A stretch of 64,000 nt of DNA, taken from NCBI GenBank assembly GCA_947643715.1, contig CANRXB010000003.1, positions 1-64,000 of the forward strand, written 5' to 3'. Positions 41,882-50,093 of this stretch are shown here, piece after piece (position 1 is the first letter of the stretch; every line of letters begins with the position of its first letter). The stretch comes from an uncultured bacterium (GTDB taxonomy: Bacteria; Bacillota; Clostridia; Oscillospirales; Oscillospiraceae). The notes beneath the pieces are model-generated. The model did not search any database, was not told the origin of the DNA, and saw nothing but the letters and a program-made list of their open reading frames with translations. The position numbers and the translations under genes are program-made.

Positions 41882-43057
41882 TCATTGGAGCACATCGGTT
41901 TTCCCATGCTTGCGCAGGCCGGCCACGATCCATCTCCGGGCCAGGTCGTAGATGACTGCGAACACCGGCACCCCGGCCAGGATCCCCACGAAGCCGAACA
42001 GCCCCTGGAACAGCGTGATGGCGAACAGCACCCAGAAGCCCGTCAGCCCCACGCTGCCCGCCAGCAGCTTCGGCCCCAGGACGTTCCCGTCGAACTGCTG
42101 CAAGATGATGATGAAGATCAGGAAGATGAGGCAGTTCCTGGGGCTGGAGATGAGGATGAGCAGGGCCGCGGGGACCGCTCCGATGAATGGCCCGAAGTAT
42201 GGGATCACGTTGGTCACGCCGATGATCACGCTGATGAGCACTGCGTTCTGGAAGCCTGCCACCACGGTCATGACCATACAGAATATGTAGCAGATCAGCC
42301 CAACGATGGCGCTGTCCAGGATCTTCCCGCCGAAAAAGCCCACGAAGGTCCGGTCGATGAAGAAGAACTCCTTCAGCAATGCCTCCGCCCGCTCCGGCTT
42401 GAACGCGGCGTATATCAACGCCTTGCCATGCTTGGCGAAGGTCTTTCGGCCCAGCAGGAGATAGATGCAGATGATGATCCCCAGCACGATGTTCTTCACC
42501 ACGGTGAGCACCGAACTCACGGTGGTGACCACCCCGTCCATCATCCCCTGCATGGTGGGCAGGAGGTCGGTGGTCGCCCAATCATAGAGCCAGCTCTCCA
42601 TGCTGGCGAAAGCGTTGTCCACGTAGTTTTGCAGCACCTCGTTCCCCTCCAGGTGGTCGATCACCCACTGGGCCATCTGCTCGGCTTTCGGCGGGACGGC
42701 CACCGCCAAAGCGATGGTGCTCTCGATCATCTCGGGGATCACCATGCTGAGCAGCAGATAGAGCACCAGCACGCTGATGACCAGGACGGCCACCACACTG
42801 AGCACATTGGCCCGCTTCACGTATTTGTCCGGCAGGACCGCCCGGATCTTCTCCTCCAAGAAGTTGCAGGGCGTCTTGAGCAGGTAGGCCATCACACCGC
42901 CATAGATGAAGGGCGTCAGCACATCCAGGAGCCAATGGAAGCTCTGGCGGAGCTGGTCCAGGCGCTGGATGCAGAAAAACAGCAGGATGGCCAGCGCCAG
43001 GGAGAGAAACCCCGTCAGGGATCGAAAAAAGACCTTCTTCAAAAATTCTTTGTTCAC
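41882..43057 (-). CDS. AI-2E family (TerC/YdiK/PerM-type) membrane transporter
   Basis: 391 residues with about eight hydrophobic helices: two at the N-terminus, a soluble stretch near 110-170, then the C-terminal block including GVTNVIPYFGPFIGAVPA, the family signature. The family was named for AI-2 export, but members do other transport such as Na+/H+ exchange; substrate unknown here. Start is GTG 43057 with GGAGG close in front. Single gene with its own promoter. Confidence 0.88.
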   Translation of the reverse strand: MNKEFLKKVFFRSLTGFLSLALAILLFFCIQRLDQLRQSFHWLLDVLTPFIYGGVMAYLLKTPCNFLEEKIRAVLPDKYVKRANVLSVVAVLVISVLVLYLLLSMVIPEMIESTIALAVAVPPKAEQMAQWVIDHLEGNEVLQNYVDNAFASMESWLYDWATTDLLPTMQGMMDGVVTTVSSVLTVVKNIVLGIIICIYLLLGRKTFAKHGKALIYAAFKPERAEALLKEFFFIDRTFVGFFGGKILDSAIVGLICYIFCMVMTVVAGFQNAVLISVIIGVTNVIPYFGPFIGAVPAALLILISSPRNCLIFLIFIIILQQFDGNVLGPKLLAGSVGLTGFWVLFAITLFQGLFGFVGILAGVPVFAVIYDLARRWIVAGLRKHGKTDVLQ

Positions 43058-43368
43058 ATGCCTCCGCCCTTTCCCGTTCGACTATAGGTACATCTTACCT
43101 GAAAGGGAGCGTCCTTTCAAGAGGGAACATGGGATCTTAAAAAAGTCGTCGATATTTCTTATGGAAGTCTCAAAGGACGCACGGACGGTCCGAACGGCGC
43201 GCCTCTTCCGGCAGACGCAAGAGCGTCCGCCCTCACCTGAGGGGAGGCGCGTTCGGACCGATCGGTGGGAGGGAACGACGATAAGGACCGGCACAGCTCG
43301 ACGCTGCGCCGGTCCTCACGTACAGGCTCTTTCATGCTGCCGCCTCGGCGGCAGCAGCTTTGCGTTCA
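43058..43368. other. Gene-free region with a branched inverted-repeat structure
   Basis: No coding signal. 43187-43196 (GGTCCGAACG) pairs with 43250-43259, and GCGCCTC with GAGGCGC just inside, enclosing two small hairpins (GACGCaagaGCGTC and CCTCacctGAGG). Two more stem-loops follow: 43284-43316 (AGGACCGGC arms) and 43336-43355 (GCTGCCGCC arms, 2-base gap). The last two lie just after the rpmF stop and probably end its transcript; the branched one is unexplained. Confidence 0.55.
43092..43120 (-). promoter_or_regulatory. Promoter of the AI-2E gene
   Basis: Minus strand: -35 TTGAAA (43115-43120), 17-bp spacer, -10 TAAGAT (43092-43097). Confidence 0.78.
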
Positions 43369-43551
43369 TCACTTCTCGGCAGGTGCGACCTCACGGCCAT
43401 TGTAGGTCATGCAGTTCTTGCAGACACGATGGGGCAGGGTGACGGTACCGCACTTGGGGCAAGTGTTGATACCAGGGGTCTCCAGCTTCCAAACGGAGCT
43501 ACGGCGCTTGTTCCTGCGCTGCTTGGATACTTTGCTTTTTGGGACGGCCAT
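43369..43551 (-). CDS. rpmF: 50S ribosomal protein L32
   Basis: 60 residues, [18 protein letters not shown] opening and a four-Cys zinc ribbon, CPKCG and CKNC near 31-49. ATG 43551. It starts 41 bp after the DUF177 gene on the same strand, the widely conserved DUF177-rpmF pair; plsX/acpP do not follow here, unlike in many bacteria. Confidence 0.96.
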   Translation of the reverse strand: MAVPKSKVSKQRRNKRRSSVWKLETPGINTCPKCGTVTLPHRVCKNCMTYNGREVAPAEK

Positions 43552-43592
43552 TTTGACACCTCCTTATTGGTCAATGTCCGCAGACATACGGC

Positions 43593-44105
43593 CTACTGGT
43601 CCGATCCATCCCGTTCCAGGAGCTTGGCCAGCTTGGCCAGCCGGGGGTCGATCTCCTTCTTGCAGCGGCAGGGCTCCACATTGAGATCCGCGCCGCAGCC
43701 AGGACAAAGGCCCTTGCAATCCTGGGAACAGAGGTTCTTCGTGTCCATTTCGAGGAGGAATATCTCCCGCATCAGCTCGTCCAGTTCCAGTTCTCCGTCC
43801 TCGTCCAACAGGACGATATCACTGTTCTCCTCGTTGGCCAATTCGAAAGCCAGGAGAGTCTCATACTCCACTGTCTTTTCCTGCTGGAAAGGCTTGGCGC
43901 ATCGGTCGCAGTGCAGCGACAGGACCGTGTCCAGCCGGGCGCTCAAGACCATGGCGCCCGCCCTGTCGCGCACCTCGCCCACGATCCGTATGGGGCGGGC
44001 AAAAGGCCGGGAGCCGTTCCACTCCACGCCGGACAAGTCCAGTTCAGATTCAAAGGGCATGACTGCGCCGGGCTGTTGGGCTAAGCGCTTCAGATCCAGT
44101 TTCAT
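43593..44105 (-). CDS. DUF177 (YceD-like) 23S rRNA accumulation protein
   Basis: 170 residues of the YceD/DUF177 family, linked to 23S rRNA accumulation and large-subunit biogenesis. Features: SLHCDRCAKPFQQ near residues 68-80, the acidic ELELDELMREIFLLE, and the Cys-rich NLCSQDCKGLCPGCG near 128-142, which probably binds zinc. ATG 44105 has GCGAGGTG upstream. A consensus promoter, overlapped by a palindrome, drives this gene and rpmF. Confidence 0.9.
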   Translation of the reverse strand: MKLDLKRLAQQPGAVMPFESELDLSGVEWNGSRPFARPIRIVGEVRDRAGAMVLSARLDTVLSLHCDRCAKPFQQEKTVEYETLLAFELANEENSDIVLLDEDGELELDELMREIFLLEMDTKNLCSQDCKGLCPGCGADLNVEPCRCKKEIDPRLAKLAKLLERDGSDQ

Positions 44106-44129
44106 GGCACACCTCGCATAATGGCACAA

Positions 44130-44163
44130 CTAGTATTATACTAGATCTCGCCGGAAATGTCAA
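44130..44163 (-). promoter_or_regulatory. Consensus promoter of DUF177-rpmF with a palindrome on the -10
   Basis: Minus strand: perfect -35 TTGACA (44158-44163), 17-bp spacer, perfect -10 TATAAT (44135-44140). A 15-bp palindrome CTAGTATTATACTAG (44130-44144) is centred on the -10, a possible repressor site. Confidence 0.88.
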
Positions 44164-44210
44164 ATCCTTTCGAGGATATTTTCCGCTTTTTTCGTCGGAC
44201 CGGCCTCGTA

Positions 44211-45401
44211 TCAGCCTTTCAAGAACGCCTCCAGGCGGTCCATGCCCTTTTGGATGTTGTCCAGGCTGGTCGAATAGGACCAGCGCACGAAACCAGGCGC
44301 GCCGAAGCCGCCGCAAGGCACCGTGGCCACCAGTCCATGCTGGAGCAGGGCGGAGGAGAAGTCGTCGCTGCTCCGGATGAGCTCGCCATGGATCGTCCTG
44401 CCCAACAGCCCTTCGATGTTCATCATCACATAGAAGGCGCCCTGGGGCTTGAGGCAGCTCACGCCGTCGATGGCGCCGATGCGGCCCACGATATAGTCCC
44501 TGCGCTCCTCGAAGGCCCGGCGCATCTGCTCCACGCAGTCTTGGGGGCCGTCGAGGGCGGCCACGGAAGCGGCTTGGGAAATGGAACTGGGCGATCCGGT
44601 GGAGTGGCTGAGGAAGTTGGACATCACCCTGGCGATCTTCTCGCTGGACAGCAGATACCCGATGCGCCAGCCGGTCATGGCATAGGACTTGGACACGCCG
44701 TCGACGAGGATGGTGCGCGCCTTCACATCGTCGCCCAGGGAGGCGAAGGAGACGGACTTCGCTCCGTCATACACCAGGCCGTGATAGATCTCATCGGAGA
44801 TGACATAGATGTCCTTTTCTACGCACACCTTGGCGATGGCCTCCAGCTCCTCCCTGCTGTATACCATGCCGGTGGGGTTGCAGGGATCGTTGAGGATGAG
44901 CGCCTTGGTCCTGGGGGTGATGGCGGCGCAGAGCTGCTCGGCGGTCATCTTGAACCGGGCGGACTCCCCGGCGGTGACCACCACGGGCTTGGCCCCTACC
45001 ATCTTGATGAGCTCCAGATAGCTCACCCAGAAGGGGGCGGGGAGGACGACCTCGTCGCCCGGATCCACCAGGGCCCGCAGCGCGATGTATACGCAGTGCT
45101 TCGCGCCGCTGGACACCACCACCTGGGACGGCCCATAGCCCACCCCGCGGTCCTCCTCCATCCGCCGGCAGACGGCCTGCTTCAAGGCCATCGTGCCGGT
45201 AGCGGGGGTGTAGCGGGTCACGTTGTCGGCGATGGCCTTGTCCGCTGCTGCCTTGATATGGTCAGGGGTATCGAAGTCCGGCTCGCCGGCGCCGAATCCG
45301 ACGACATCCACGCCGTCCGCCTTCATCTGCTTGGCCAGGGCGTCGATGGCCATGGTGCTGGACACCTGGACAGCGGACGCGATCTGAGCGAGTTCTTTCA
45401 A
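44211..45401 (-). CDS. Class I aminotransferase, aspartate aminotransferase-like
   Basis: PLP enzyme of fold type I, subgroup I-beta, 396 residues. Visible: FGAGEPDFDTPDHI near 34-47 (substrate side), YTPATGTMALKQA, NDPCNPTG near 172-179, SDEIYHGLVY with the PLP Asp and Tyr, VSKSYAMTGWRIGY with the Schiff-base Lys, and VRWSYSTS with the carboxylate-binding Arg. Exact amino donor is not certain; Asp or aromatic acids fit. TTG 45401 is the start: GGAGG is 7 bases upstream and the protein then begins as family members do. Single gene. Confidence 0.92.
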   Translation of the reverse strand: MKELAQIASAVQVSSTMAIDALAKQMKADGVDVVGFGAGEPDFDTPDHIKAAADKAIADNVTRYTPATGTMALKQAVCRRMEEDRGVGYGPSQVVVSSGAKHCVYIALRALVDPGDEVVLPAPFWVSYLELIKMVGAKPVVVTAGESARFKMTAEQLCAAITPRTKALILNDPCNPTGMVYSREELEAIAKVCVEKDIYVISDEIYHGLVYDGAKSVSFASLGDDVKARTILVDGVSKSYAMTGWRIGYLLSSEKIARVMSNFLSHSTGSPSSISQAASVAALDGPQDCVEQMRRAFEERRDYIVGRIGAIDGVSCLKPQGAFYVMMNIEGLLGRTIHGELIRSSDDFSSALLQHGLVATVPCGGFGAPGFVRWSYSTSLDNIQKGMDRLEAFLKG

Positions 45402-45431
45402 GATGATCCCTCCAAATATCGTTTCCGGCAC

Positions 45432-45460
45432 ATTATATCCTCCGCCTTGCAGGATCGCAA
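45432..45460 (-). promoter_or_regulatory. Promoter of the aminotransferase gene
   Basis: Minus strand: -35 TTGCGA (45455-45460), 17-bp spacer, consensus -10 TATAAT (45432-45437). Confidence 0.83.
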
Positions 45461-45529
45461 GTATGTTTTCGCAGATGCTCAAAGTTTTTGCAGCTTTGAC
45501 AGATCGAGGTTGCATCCTGTGCCTGGAAG

Positions 45530-45557
45530 GCCCCCGCCTGCCGAAACAGACGGGGGC
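45530..45557 (-). terminator. Stem-loop after the CoaX-like gene
   Basis: 11-bp arms with one mismatch (GCCCCCGcCTG with CAGaCGGGGGC), 6-base loop, 9 bp after the stop at 45567. No clear U-run. Confidence 0.6.
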
Positions 45558-45566
45558 GGGGAGCGC

Positions 45567-46340
45567 TCAACGGCGGGTGTTCTTGCGGTACAGCAGGTAC
45601 AGACCCTTCACCAACAGGTCGTGGTCATATCGGATCTCACGGCGGCACAGCCGGTAAAGAGCGGGGGCGTGCCCTCCGGTGGCCACCACCGTGGCGGCCG
45701 GGGCCCCTGCGGCTTCCTCCAAGGACTCGATCACCCGGTCGAAAGCGCCGCTGTAGCCGTACAGGACCCCCGCCCGCATGGAGTCCACCGTGTTCCGGCC
45801 CAGCGGGGTGTCCACCTGGGCCATGGAGATCTGGGGGAGCTGGGCCCCGTTCTGGGAGAGGGCCGCCAGAGCGATGTCCATGCCGGGCATGATGGCGCAG
45901 CCCTCGAACGCGTTGGCGCTTAGGTAGGAGAACGTGACGGCGGTGCGGGAGTTGACGATCACCGCCGGGGTGGGGTAGAGGGCGCAGGCGGCCACGGCGG
46001 AGGCCACGATATCGCTGCCGAGCTGATCGTGTATCTCGGCCTTGATGTTCAATCCGGTCTTGAGTCCCGGGCCCACCACCAGAGGCGCTTTCCCGGTGAG
46101 CCGCCGCAGGGTGCGGGCATAGGTCCCGGTGATGGGGGGCACCACGCTGGATATGACGGCGCCCTTCACACGGTCCAGCTCCGCCCGGTAGAGATGGAAC
46201 ACCCCCATCAGATCGATGGCGCAGCGGTCGTCGGTCATCTTGGGGTCGGTCCCCAGCTCCGACTGGAAGGACAGCTCTCCGTCTGTGCTGAACAGGGCGA
46301 TGGTGGTGCGGATGTTCCCGATATCGATGGCTAAGATCAT
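45567..46340 (-). CDS. Type III pantothenate kinase-like protein with altered active-site motifs
   Basis: CoaX/Baf-family ASKHA protein, 257 residues, full length for CoaX, which phosphorylates pantothenate in CoA synthesis. Well-kept segments: VISSVVPPI, PLVVGPGLKTGLNIK, GVLYGYSGAFD, VVATGGHAP, LKGLYLLY-type end. Changed segments: DIGNTN is DIGNIR; GADRIV is GSDIVA, keeping the Asp but losing the Arg; and the phosphate/cation loop VDFGTATT is VNSRTAVT, losing Asp and Gly. Activity is therefore doubtful; it may be a regulatory relative. ATG 46340. Own promoter and terminator. Confidence 0.85.
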   Translation of the reverse strand: MILAIDIGNIRTTIALFSTDGELSFQSELGTDPKMTDDRCAIDLMGVFHLYRAELDRVKGAVISSVVPPITGTYARTLRRLTGKAPLVVGPGLKTGLNIKAEIHDQLGSDIVASAVAACALYPTPAVIVNSRTAVTFSYLSANAFEGCAIMPGMDIALAALSQNGAQLPQISMAQVDTPLGRNTVDSMRAGVLYGYSGAFDRVIESLEEAAGAPAATVVATGGHAPALYRLCRREIRYDHDLLVKGLYLLYRKNTRR

Positions 46341-46391
46341 ATGCCCGCTCCCTTTCTCGTTCGGTTCGAAGCGTCCGTTACGGACCATACC

Positions 46392-46420
46392 ATTCTATCA
46401 TGGAGCGCCGTCCATTGCAA
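46392..46420 (-). promoter_or_regulatory. Promoter of the CoaX-like gene
   Basis: Minus strand: -35 TTGCAA (46415-46420), 17-bp spacer, -10 TAGAAT (46392-46397), again the same boxes as tuf. Confidence 0.78.
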
Positions 46421-46433
46421 GGCGGACGGGCAA

Positions 46434-46461
46434 AGGGCCGGAGCGTCCCTGCCCCGGCCCT
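46434..46461 (-). terminator. Terminator of leuCDB
   Basis: 8-bp arms AGGGCCGG/CCGGCCCT around a 12-base loop, 6 bp after the leuB stop, followed on the minus strand by TTG. Confidence 0.6.
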
Positions 46462-46466
46462 ACGGT

Positions 46467-47543
46467 TCAGATGTTCGCCCGGATGACCTCGCCCATCCGT
46501 TTCGTGCCGATGACCGCTTCTCCCTGCCGTGCGATGTCGGCAGTGCGCCAGCCCTGGGCCAGCGCCTCGTCCACGGCGGCCTCGATGGCGTCCGCCTCCG
46601 CGCAGAGCTGGAAGGAGTAGCGGAACATCATGGCGGCGGACAGGATCGTGGCGATGGGGTCGGCCTTGTCCTGGCCCGCGATGTCCGGAGCGGAGCCGTG
46701 GATGGGCTCGTACAGGGCCGGGGCCCCGTCTCCCATGGACGCGGACGGCAAGAGGCCGATGGAGCCGGTGATCATGGACGCCTCGTCCGACAGGATGTCG
46801 CCGAACATGTTCTCCGTGACCACCACGTCGAACTGTCCCGGGTCGCGCACCAACTGCATGGCGCAGTTGTCCACCAGCACGTCCTCGTACTCCACATCGG
46901 GATATTCCTGGGCCAGCCGGTGCATCACGCTGCGCCACAGACGGCTGGTCTCCAGCACGTTGGCCTTGTCCACGCTGGACACCTTTTTCCGGCGCAGGCG
47001 GGCCATCTCGAAGGCCCTCCGGCCGATGCGCTCGATCTCCTTTTCGGAGTAGGCCATCAGATCGGTGGCCTCTGTCCCGCGGTCCTCGGTCTGGTATCGG
47101 TCCCGTTTGCCGAAGTAGATCCCGCCGGTGAGCTCCCGGACCATGAGCAGGTCGATCCCCTTGTCCGCCGTCTCCTTCTTCAGCGGACAGGCCCCCGCCA
47201 GCGCGGGACGCAGCGCGGCGGGACGCAGGTTGGCATACAGGCCCAGGTCCTTGCGGATGGCCAGCAGGGCGGTCTCGGGGCGCTGCTCGGCGGGCTTGTC
47301 GCTGCCCCATTTGGGGCCGCCCACCGCCCCCAGCAGCACGGCGTCGCAGCTCCTGCACAGCTCGGCGGTGCCGTCCGGATAGCTCTTGCCCACGGCGTCG
47401 GTGGCGCAGCCGCCCAGCAGCACGTCCACATACCGGAACGTGTGGCCGAACTTCTCGCCCACTTTGTCGATGACCTTCACTGCCTCGTCTACGATCTCCG
47501 GGCCGATGCCGTCCCCCCGGATGAGAGCGATCTTGTAGTTCAT
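46467..47543 (-). CDS. leuB: 3-isopropylmalate dehydrogenase
   Basis: Third enzyme of leucine synthesis, oxidative decarboxylation of 3-isopropylmalate with NAD+. 358 residues, opening [14 protein letters not shown]; substrate Arg set in [49 protein letters not shown] with metal Asp residues; and [12 protein letters not shown] for NAD. ATG 47543 overlaps the leuD stop by four bases (ATGA). Last gene of leuCDB. Confidence 0.96.
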   Translation of the reverse strand: MNYKIALIRGDGIGPEIVDEAVKVIDKVGEKFGHTFRYVDVLLGGCATDAVGKSYPDGTAELCRSCDAVLLGAVGGPKWGSDKPAEQRPETALLAIRKDLGLYANLRPAALRPALAGACPLKKETADKGIDLLMVRELTGGIYFGKRDRYQTEDRGTEATDLMAYSEKEIERIGRRAFEMARLRRKKVSSVDKANVLETSRLWRSVMHRLAQEYPDVEYEDVLVDNCAMQLVRDPGQFDVVVTENMFGDILSDEASMITGSIGLLPSASMGDGAPALYEPIHGSAPDIAGQDKADPIATILSAAMMFRYSFQLCAEADAIEAAVDEALAQGWRTADIARQGEAVIGTKRMGEVIRANI

Positions 47544-48025
47544 CTCGCCAGCCCCCTTGCCTTCAGCGACTCCAGCAGCCCGCCGTGCTCGACGATCCCG
47601 TTGACGAACTCCGGGAAGGGCGCGGCCTGGAACCGTGCCCCGGTGGTCTCGTTGACGATGACGCCGCTCTGGAAGTCCACGCTCACCTGGTCCCCGGCAG
47701 AGATGCCGTCCACCGCCTCCGGGCACTCCAGGATGGGGAAGCCGATGTTGATGGCGTTGCGGTAGAAGATCCGGGCGAAGCTCTTGGCGATGACGCACCG
47801 CACCCCGCTGGCCTTGATGGCCAGGGGGGCGTGCTCCCGGGAGGAGCCGCAGCCGAAGTTGCTGCCGCCGACGATGATGTCCCCCGCCTCCACGGTGGAG
47901 GCGAACGCCGCGTCGATGTCCTCCATACAGTGGGAGGCCAGGGACTTCTCGTCCGGCGCGTTGAGATAGCGGGCCGGGATGATGACGTCGGTGTCCACAT
48001 TGTCGCCATATCGATATATCTTCAT
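47540..48025 (-). CDS. leuD: 3-isopropylmalate dehydratase small subunit
   Basis: 161 residues, swivel domain that completes the aconitase-type active site with LeuC. Motifs: [15 protein letters not shown] near 7-21 and [14 protein letters not shown] near 55-68 with the substrate-binding Ser-Arg. ATG 48025 is 14 bp after leuC. The short archaeal/clostridial-type LeuD length (about 160) fits. Confidence 0.95.
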   Translation of the reverse strand: MKIYRYGDNVDTDVIIPARYLNAPDEKSLASHCMEDIDAAFASTVEAGDIIVGGSNFGCGSSREHAPLAIKASGVRCVIAKSFARIFYRNAINIGFPILECPEAVDGISAGDQVSVDFQSGVIVNETTGARFQAAPFPEFVNGIVEHGGLLESLKARGLAR

Positions 48026-48039
48026 GTCGATCCCCTCCC

Positions 48040-49299
48040 TCAAAGACTGGCCGGGTCGGTGACCACGCCGGTGACGGCGCAGGCCGCCGCCACGGCGGGG
48101 CTGGCCAGGACGATCATCGAGCTGATGGGGCCCATGCGGCCCACGAAATTTCGGTTGGTGGTGGAGACGGCCCATTCGCCGTCGCTGAGCACCCCCATGT
48201 GCCCCCCCAGGCACGGGCCGCAGGTGGGGGTGGAGACCACCGCCCCGGCCTGGATGAAGTCCGCCACCAATCCCTCCGCCATGGCGTCCAGGTAGATCTG
48301 CTGGGTGGCGGGGATGACGATGCAGCGCACCCCGTCGGCCACCTTCCGGCCCTTGAGGATCGCGGCGGCTTCGCGCAGGTCCTTCAGCCGGCCGTTGGTA
48401 CACGAACCGATCACTACCTGCTGGATGGGCATCCCCGCCGCCTCGTCCACCGTCTTCGTGTTGGAGGGCAGGTGGGGCAGGGCCACCGTGGGCCGCAGGG
48501 CGGACAGGTCGATGACGATCTCCTGGGCATAGTCCGCGTCCGGATCGGCCTCGAACGCCTGCCAGGGACGGTCCGTCCGGCCCTCCAGATAGGCCCGGGT
48601 CTTATCGTCCACCGGGAAGATGCCGTTCTTGGCCCCGGCCTCGATGGCCATGTTGCAGATCGTGAAGCGGTCGTCCATCTCCAGGGAGGCGGCGCCCTCC
48701 CCGGTGAATTCCAGGGACTGGTACAGTGCGCCGTCCACCCCGATCATGCCGATCAGATGGAGGATCACGTCCTTGCCGCTGACGAACCGGCCCAGCGATC
48801 CCCGCAGCTCCACCTTGATGCCGGAAGGCACCTTGAACCAGGCCGAGCCTGTGGCCATGCCCGCAGCCATGTCTGTGGAGCCCACGCCGGTGGAGAAGGC
48901 CCCCAGGGCGCCGTAGGTGCAGGTGTGGGAGTCCGCGCCGATGATGACCTCGCCGGGGGCGGCAAGGCCCTTTTCCGGCAGCAGGGCGTGCTCGATGCCC
49001 ATCTGGCCCACGTCATAGAAATGAGTGATGGCGTGGGTCCGGGCGAAGTCCCGGCATACGGCGCAGAGCTGAGCCGACTTGATGTCCTTGCAGGGGGTGG
49101 AATGGTCCAGCACGATGGCGATCTTGTCCCGGTCGAACACCGAGGACAGCCCCGCCTTATCGAATTGTGTGACGGCCACCGGGGTGGTGATGTCGTTGCC
49201 CAGCACCAGGTCCAGCTTGCCCTCGATGAGCTGTCCGGCTTCCACCCGGTCCAGCCCGGCCGCGCGGGCCAGGATCTTCTGGGTCATGGTCATGCCCAT
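48040..49299 (-). CDS. leuC: 3-isopropylmalate dehydratase large subunit
   Basis: [4Fe-4S] hydro-lyase subunit, 419 residues, clostridial/archaeal type. Motifs: [30 protein letters not shown] and TCGPCLGGH, giving the three cluster Cys. ATG 49299 has AGGAGG 9 bases upstream; two in-frame ATG codons follow within six residues. First gene of leuCDB. No T-box or leader peptide fits in the short leader, so leucine control must act otherwise. Confidence 0.96.
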   Translation of the reverse strand: MGMTMTQKILARAAGLDRVEAGQLIEGKLDLVLGNDITTPVAVTQFDKAGLSSVFDRDKIAIVLDHSTPCKDIKSAQLCAVCRDFARTHAITHFYDVGQMGIEHALLPEKGLAAPGEVIIGADSHTCTYGALGAFSTGVGSTDMAAGMATGSAWFKVPSGIKVELRGSLGRFVSGKDVILHLIGMIGVDGALYQSLEFTGEGAASLEMDDRFTICNMAIEAGAKNGIFPVDDKTRAYLEGRTDRPWQAFEADPDADYAQEIVIDLSALRPTVALPHLPSNTKTVDEAAGMPIQQVVIGSCTNGRLKDLREAAAILKGRKVADGVRCIVIPATQQIYLDAMAEGLVADFIQAGAVVSTPTCGPCLGGHMGVLSDGEWAVSTTNRNFVGRMGPISSMIVLASPAVAAACAVTGVVTDPASL

Positions 49300-49407
49300 G
49301 GGAACGTTCCTCCTATCTCCAAATTCGGTGTACTCATTATGACAGAACTTCCCGACGAACAATGTAAACTGTGATACAATCGAGTCCCAGGATAGGAGGT
49401 GTGCCGC
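49300..49407. promoter_or_regulatory. Divergent control region of leuCDB and the Crp/Fnr gene
   Basis: Minus strand has a -10-like CATAAT near 49335-49340 with an imperfectly spaced TTGTTC; plus strand has a -10-like TACAAT near 49374-49379. Between them lies an imperfect dyad, TGTAAACTGTGATACAA (49362-49378), with Crp/Fnr-like TGT...ACA ends. It may let the divergent regulator act on itself or on leuC. Confidence 0.4.
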
Positions 49408-50019
49408 ATGGCGGTGTGGGACTTGCTGGCGGAGGGACGCAGCCCCCGGAGGTACCGGGAGGGACAGCTCATCTATCTCCAAGGCGCTTGCCCGGAATGC
49501 TTTTATTATCTCGTCACGGGGTCGGTGCGCAGCTTCATCAGCTCCTGCTCCGGAGAGGAGCGGGTCCTGGCCGTCCACCGCGCCGGGGATCTGATGGGCG
49601 AGGCGTCCTTTTTCGACGGCTGTCCCCGGGTGACCTCCGCCATGGCCCTGGAGGACAGCCTCATCCTGTCCGTGGACCAGGGGCAGCTAGACCGGGCGCT
49701 CCAGAGCCATCCGGAGCTGGCCCTGCCCATGCTCCGATATCTGGCCCGGACGGTGCGGATGCTCTCCGACCATGTGGGAGCGGCCTCCCTGCCCGCCCGG
49801 CAGCGGGTGGTCCGATGGTTGCTGGGCCAGCCGGTGGACGAGGACGGCGCGATCCGGGCCACGCACGAGGGCATCGGTCAGGCGGTGGGGCTGTCCCGGG
49901 TGACGGTGAGCCGGACGCTGGGGGAGCTGGCCGCTCAGGGGGCGGTGGCATTGAGCTACCGTTCGGTCATGCTCCTGGACAGGGAGGCCCTGGCGGGCCT
50001 GGCCTTCGAGCCGCAGTGA
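49408..50019 (+). CDS. Crp/Fnr-family transcriptional regulator
   Basis: 203 residues. The N-terminal cyclic-nucleotide-like sensor (about 10-115) shows [25 protein letters not shown] and [10 protein letters not shown]; the C-terminal winged helix (about 130-200) shows [23 protein letters not shown] with the RVTVSRTL recognition helix. Five Cys occur, but not the FNR four-Cys cluster spacing, so the effector is unknown. ATG 49408 follows AGGAGG by 8 bases. Confidence 0.9.
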   Translation: MAVWDLLAEGRSPRRYREGQLIYLQGACPECFYYLVTGSVRSFISSCSGEERVLAVHRAGDLMGEASFFDGCPRVTSAMALEDSLILSVDQGQLDRALQSHPELALPMLRYLARTVRMLSDHVGAASLPARQRVVRWLLGQPVDEDGAIRATHEGIGQAVGLSRVTVSRTLGELAAQGAVALSYRSVMLLDREALAGLAFEPQ

Positions 50020-50057
50020 AAGGCCCTGTCCCCGAGCGGGAGCCATGCCCGTACATC

Positions 50058-50090
50058 AAAGAGCGCCCGGCCGGTGGCCGAGCGCTCTTT
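50058..50090. terminator. Bidirectional terminator of the Crp/Fnr and XRE genes
   Basis: AAAGAGCGC/GCGCTCTTT outer arms and GGCC/GGCC inner arms; A-rich and T-rich ends serve both strands. Confidence 0.82.
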
Positions 50091-50093
50091 CCA

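Noticed and set aside
49300-49345. T-box or leucine attenuator upstream of leuC
   Set aside because: The leader is under about 50 nt, has no T-box sequence, no leucine-codon peptide and no terminator.
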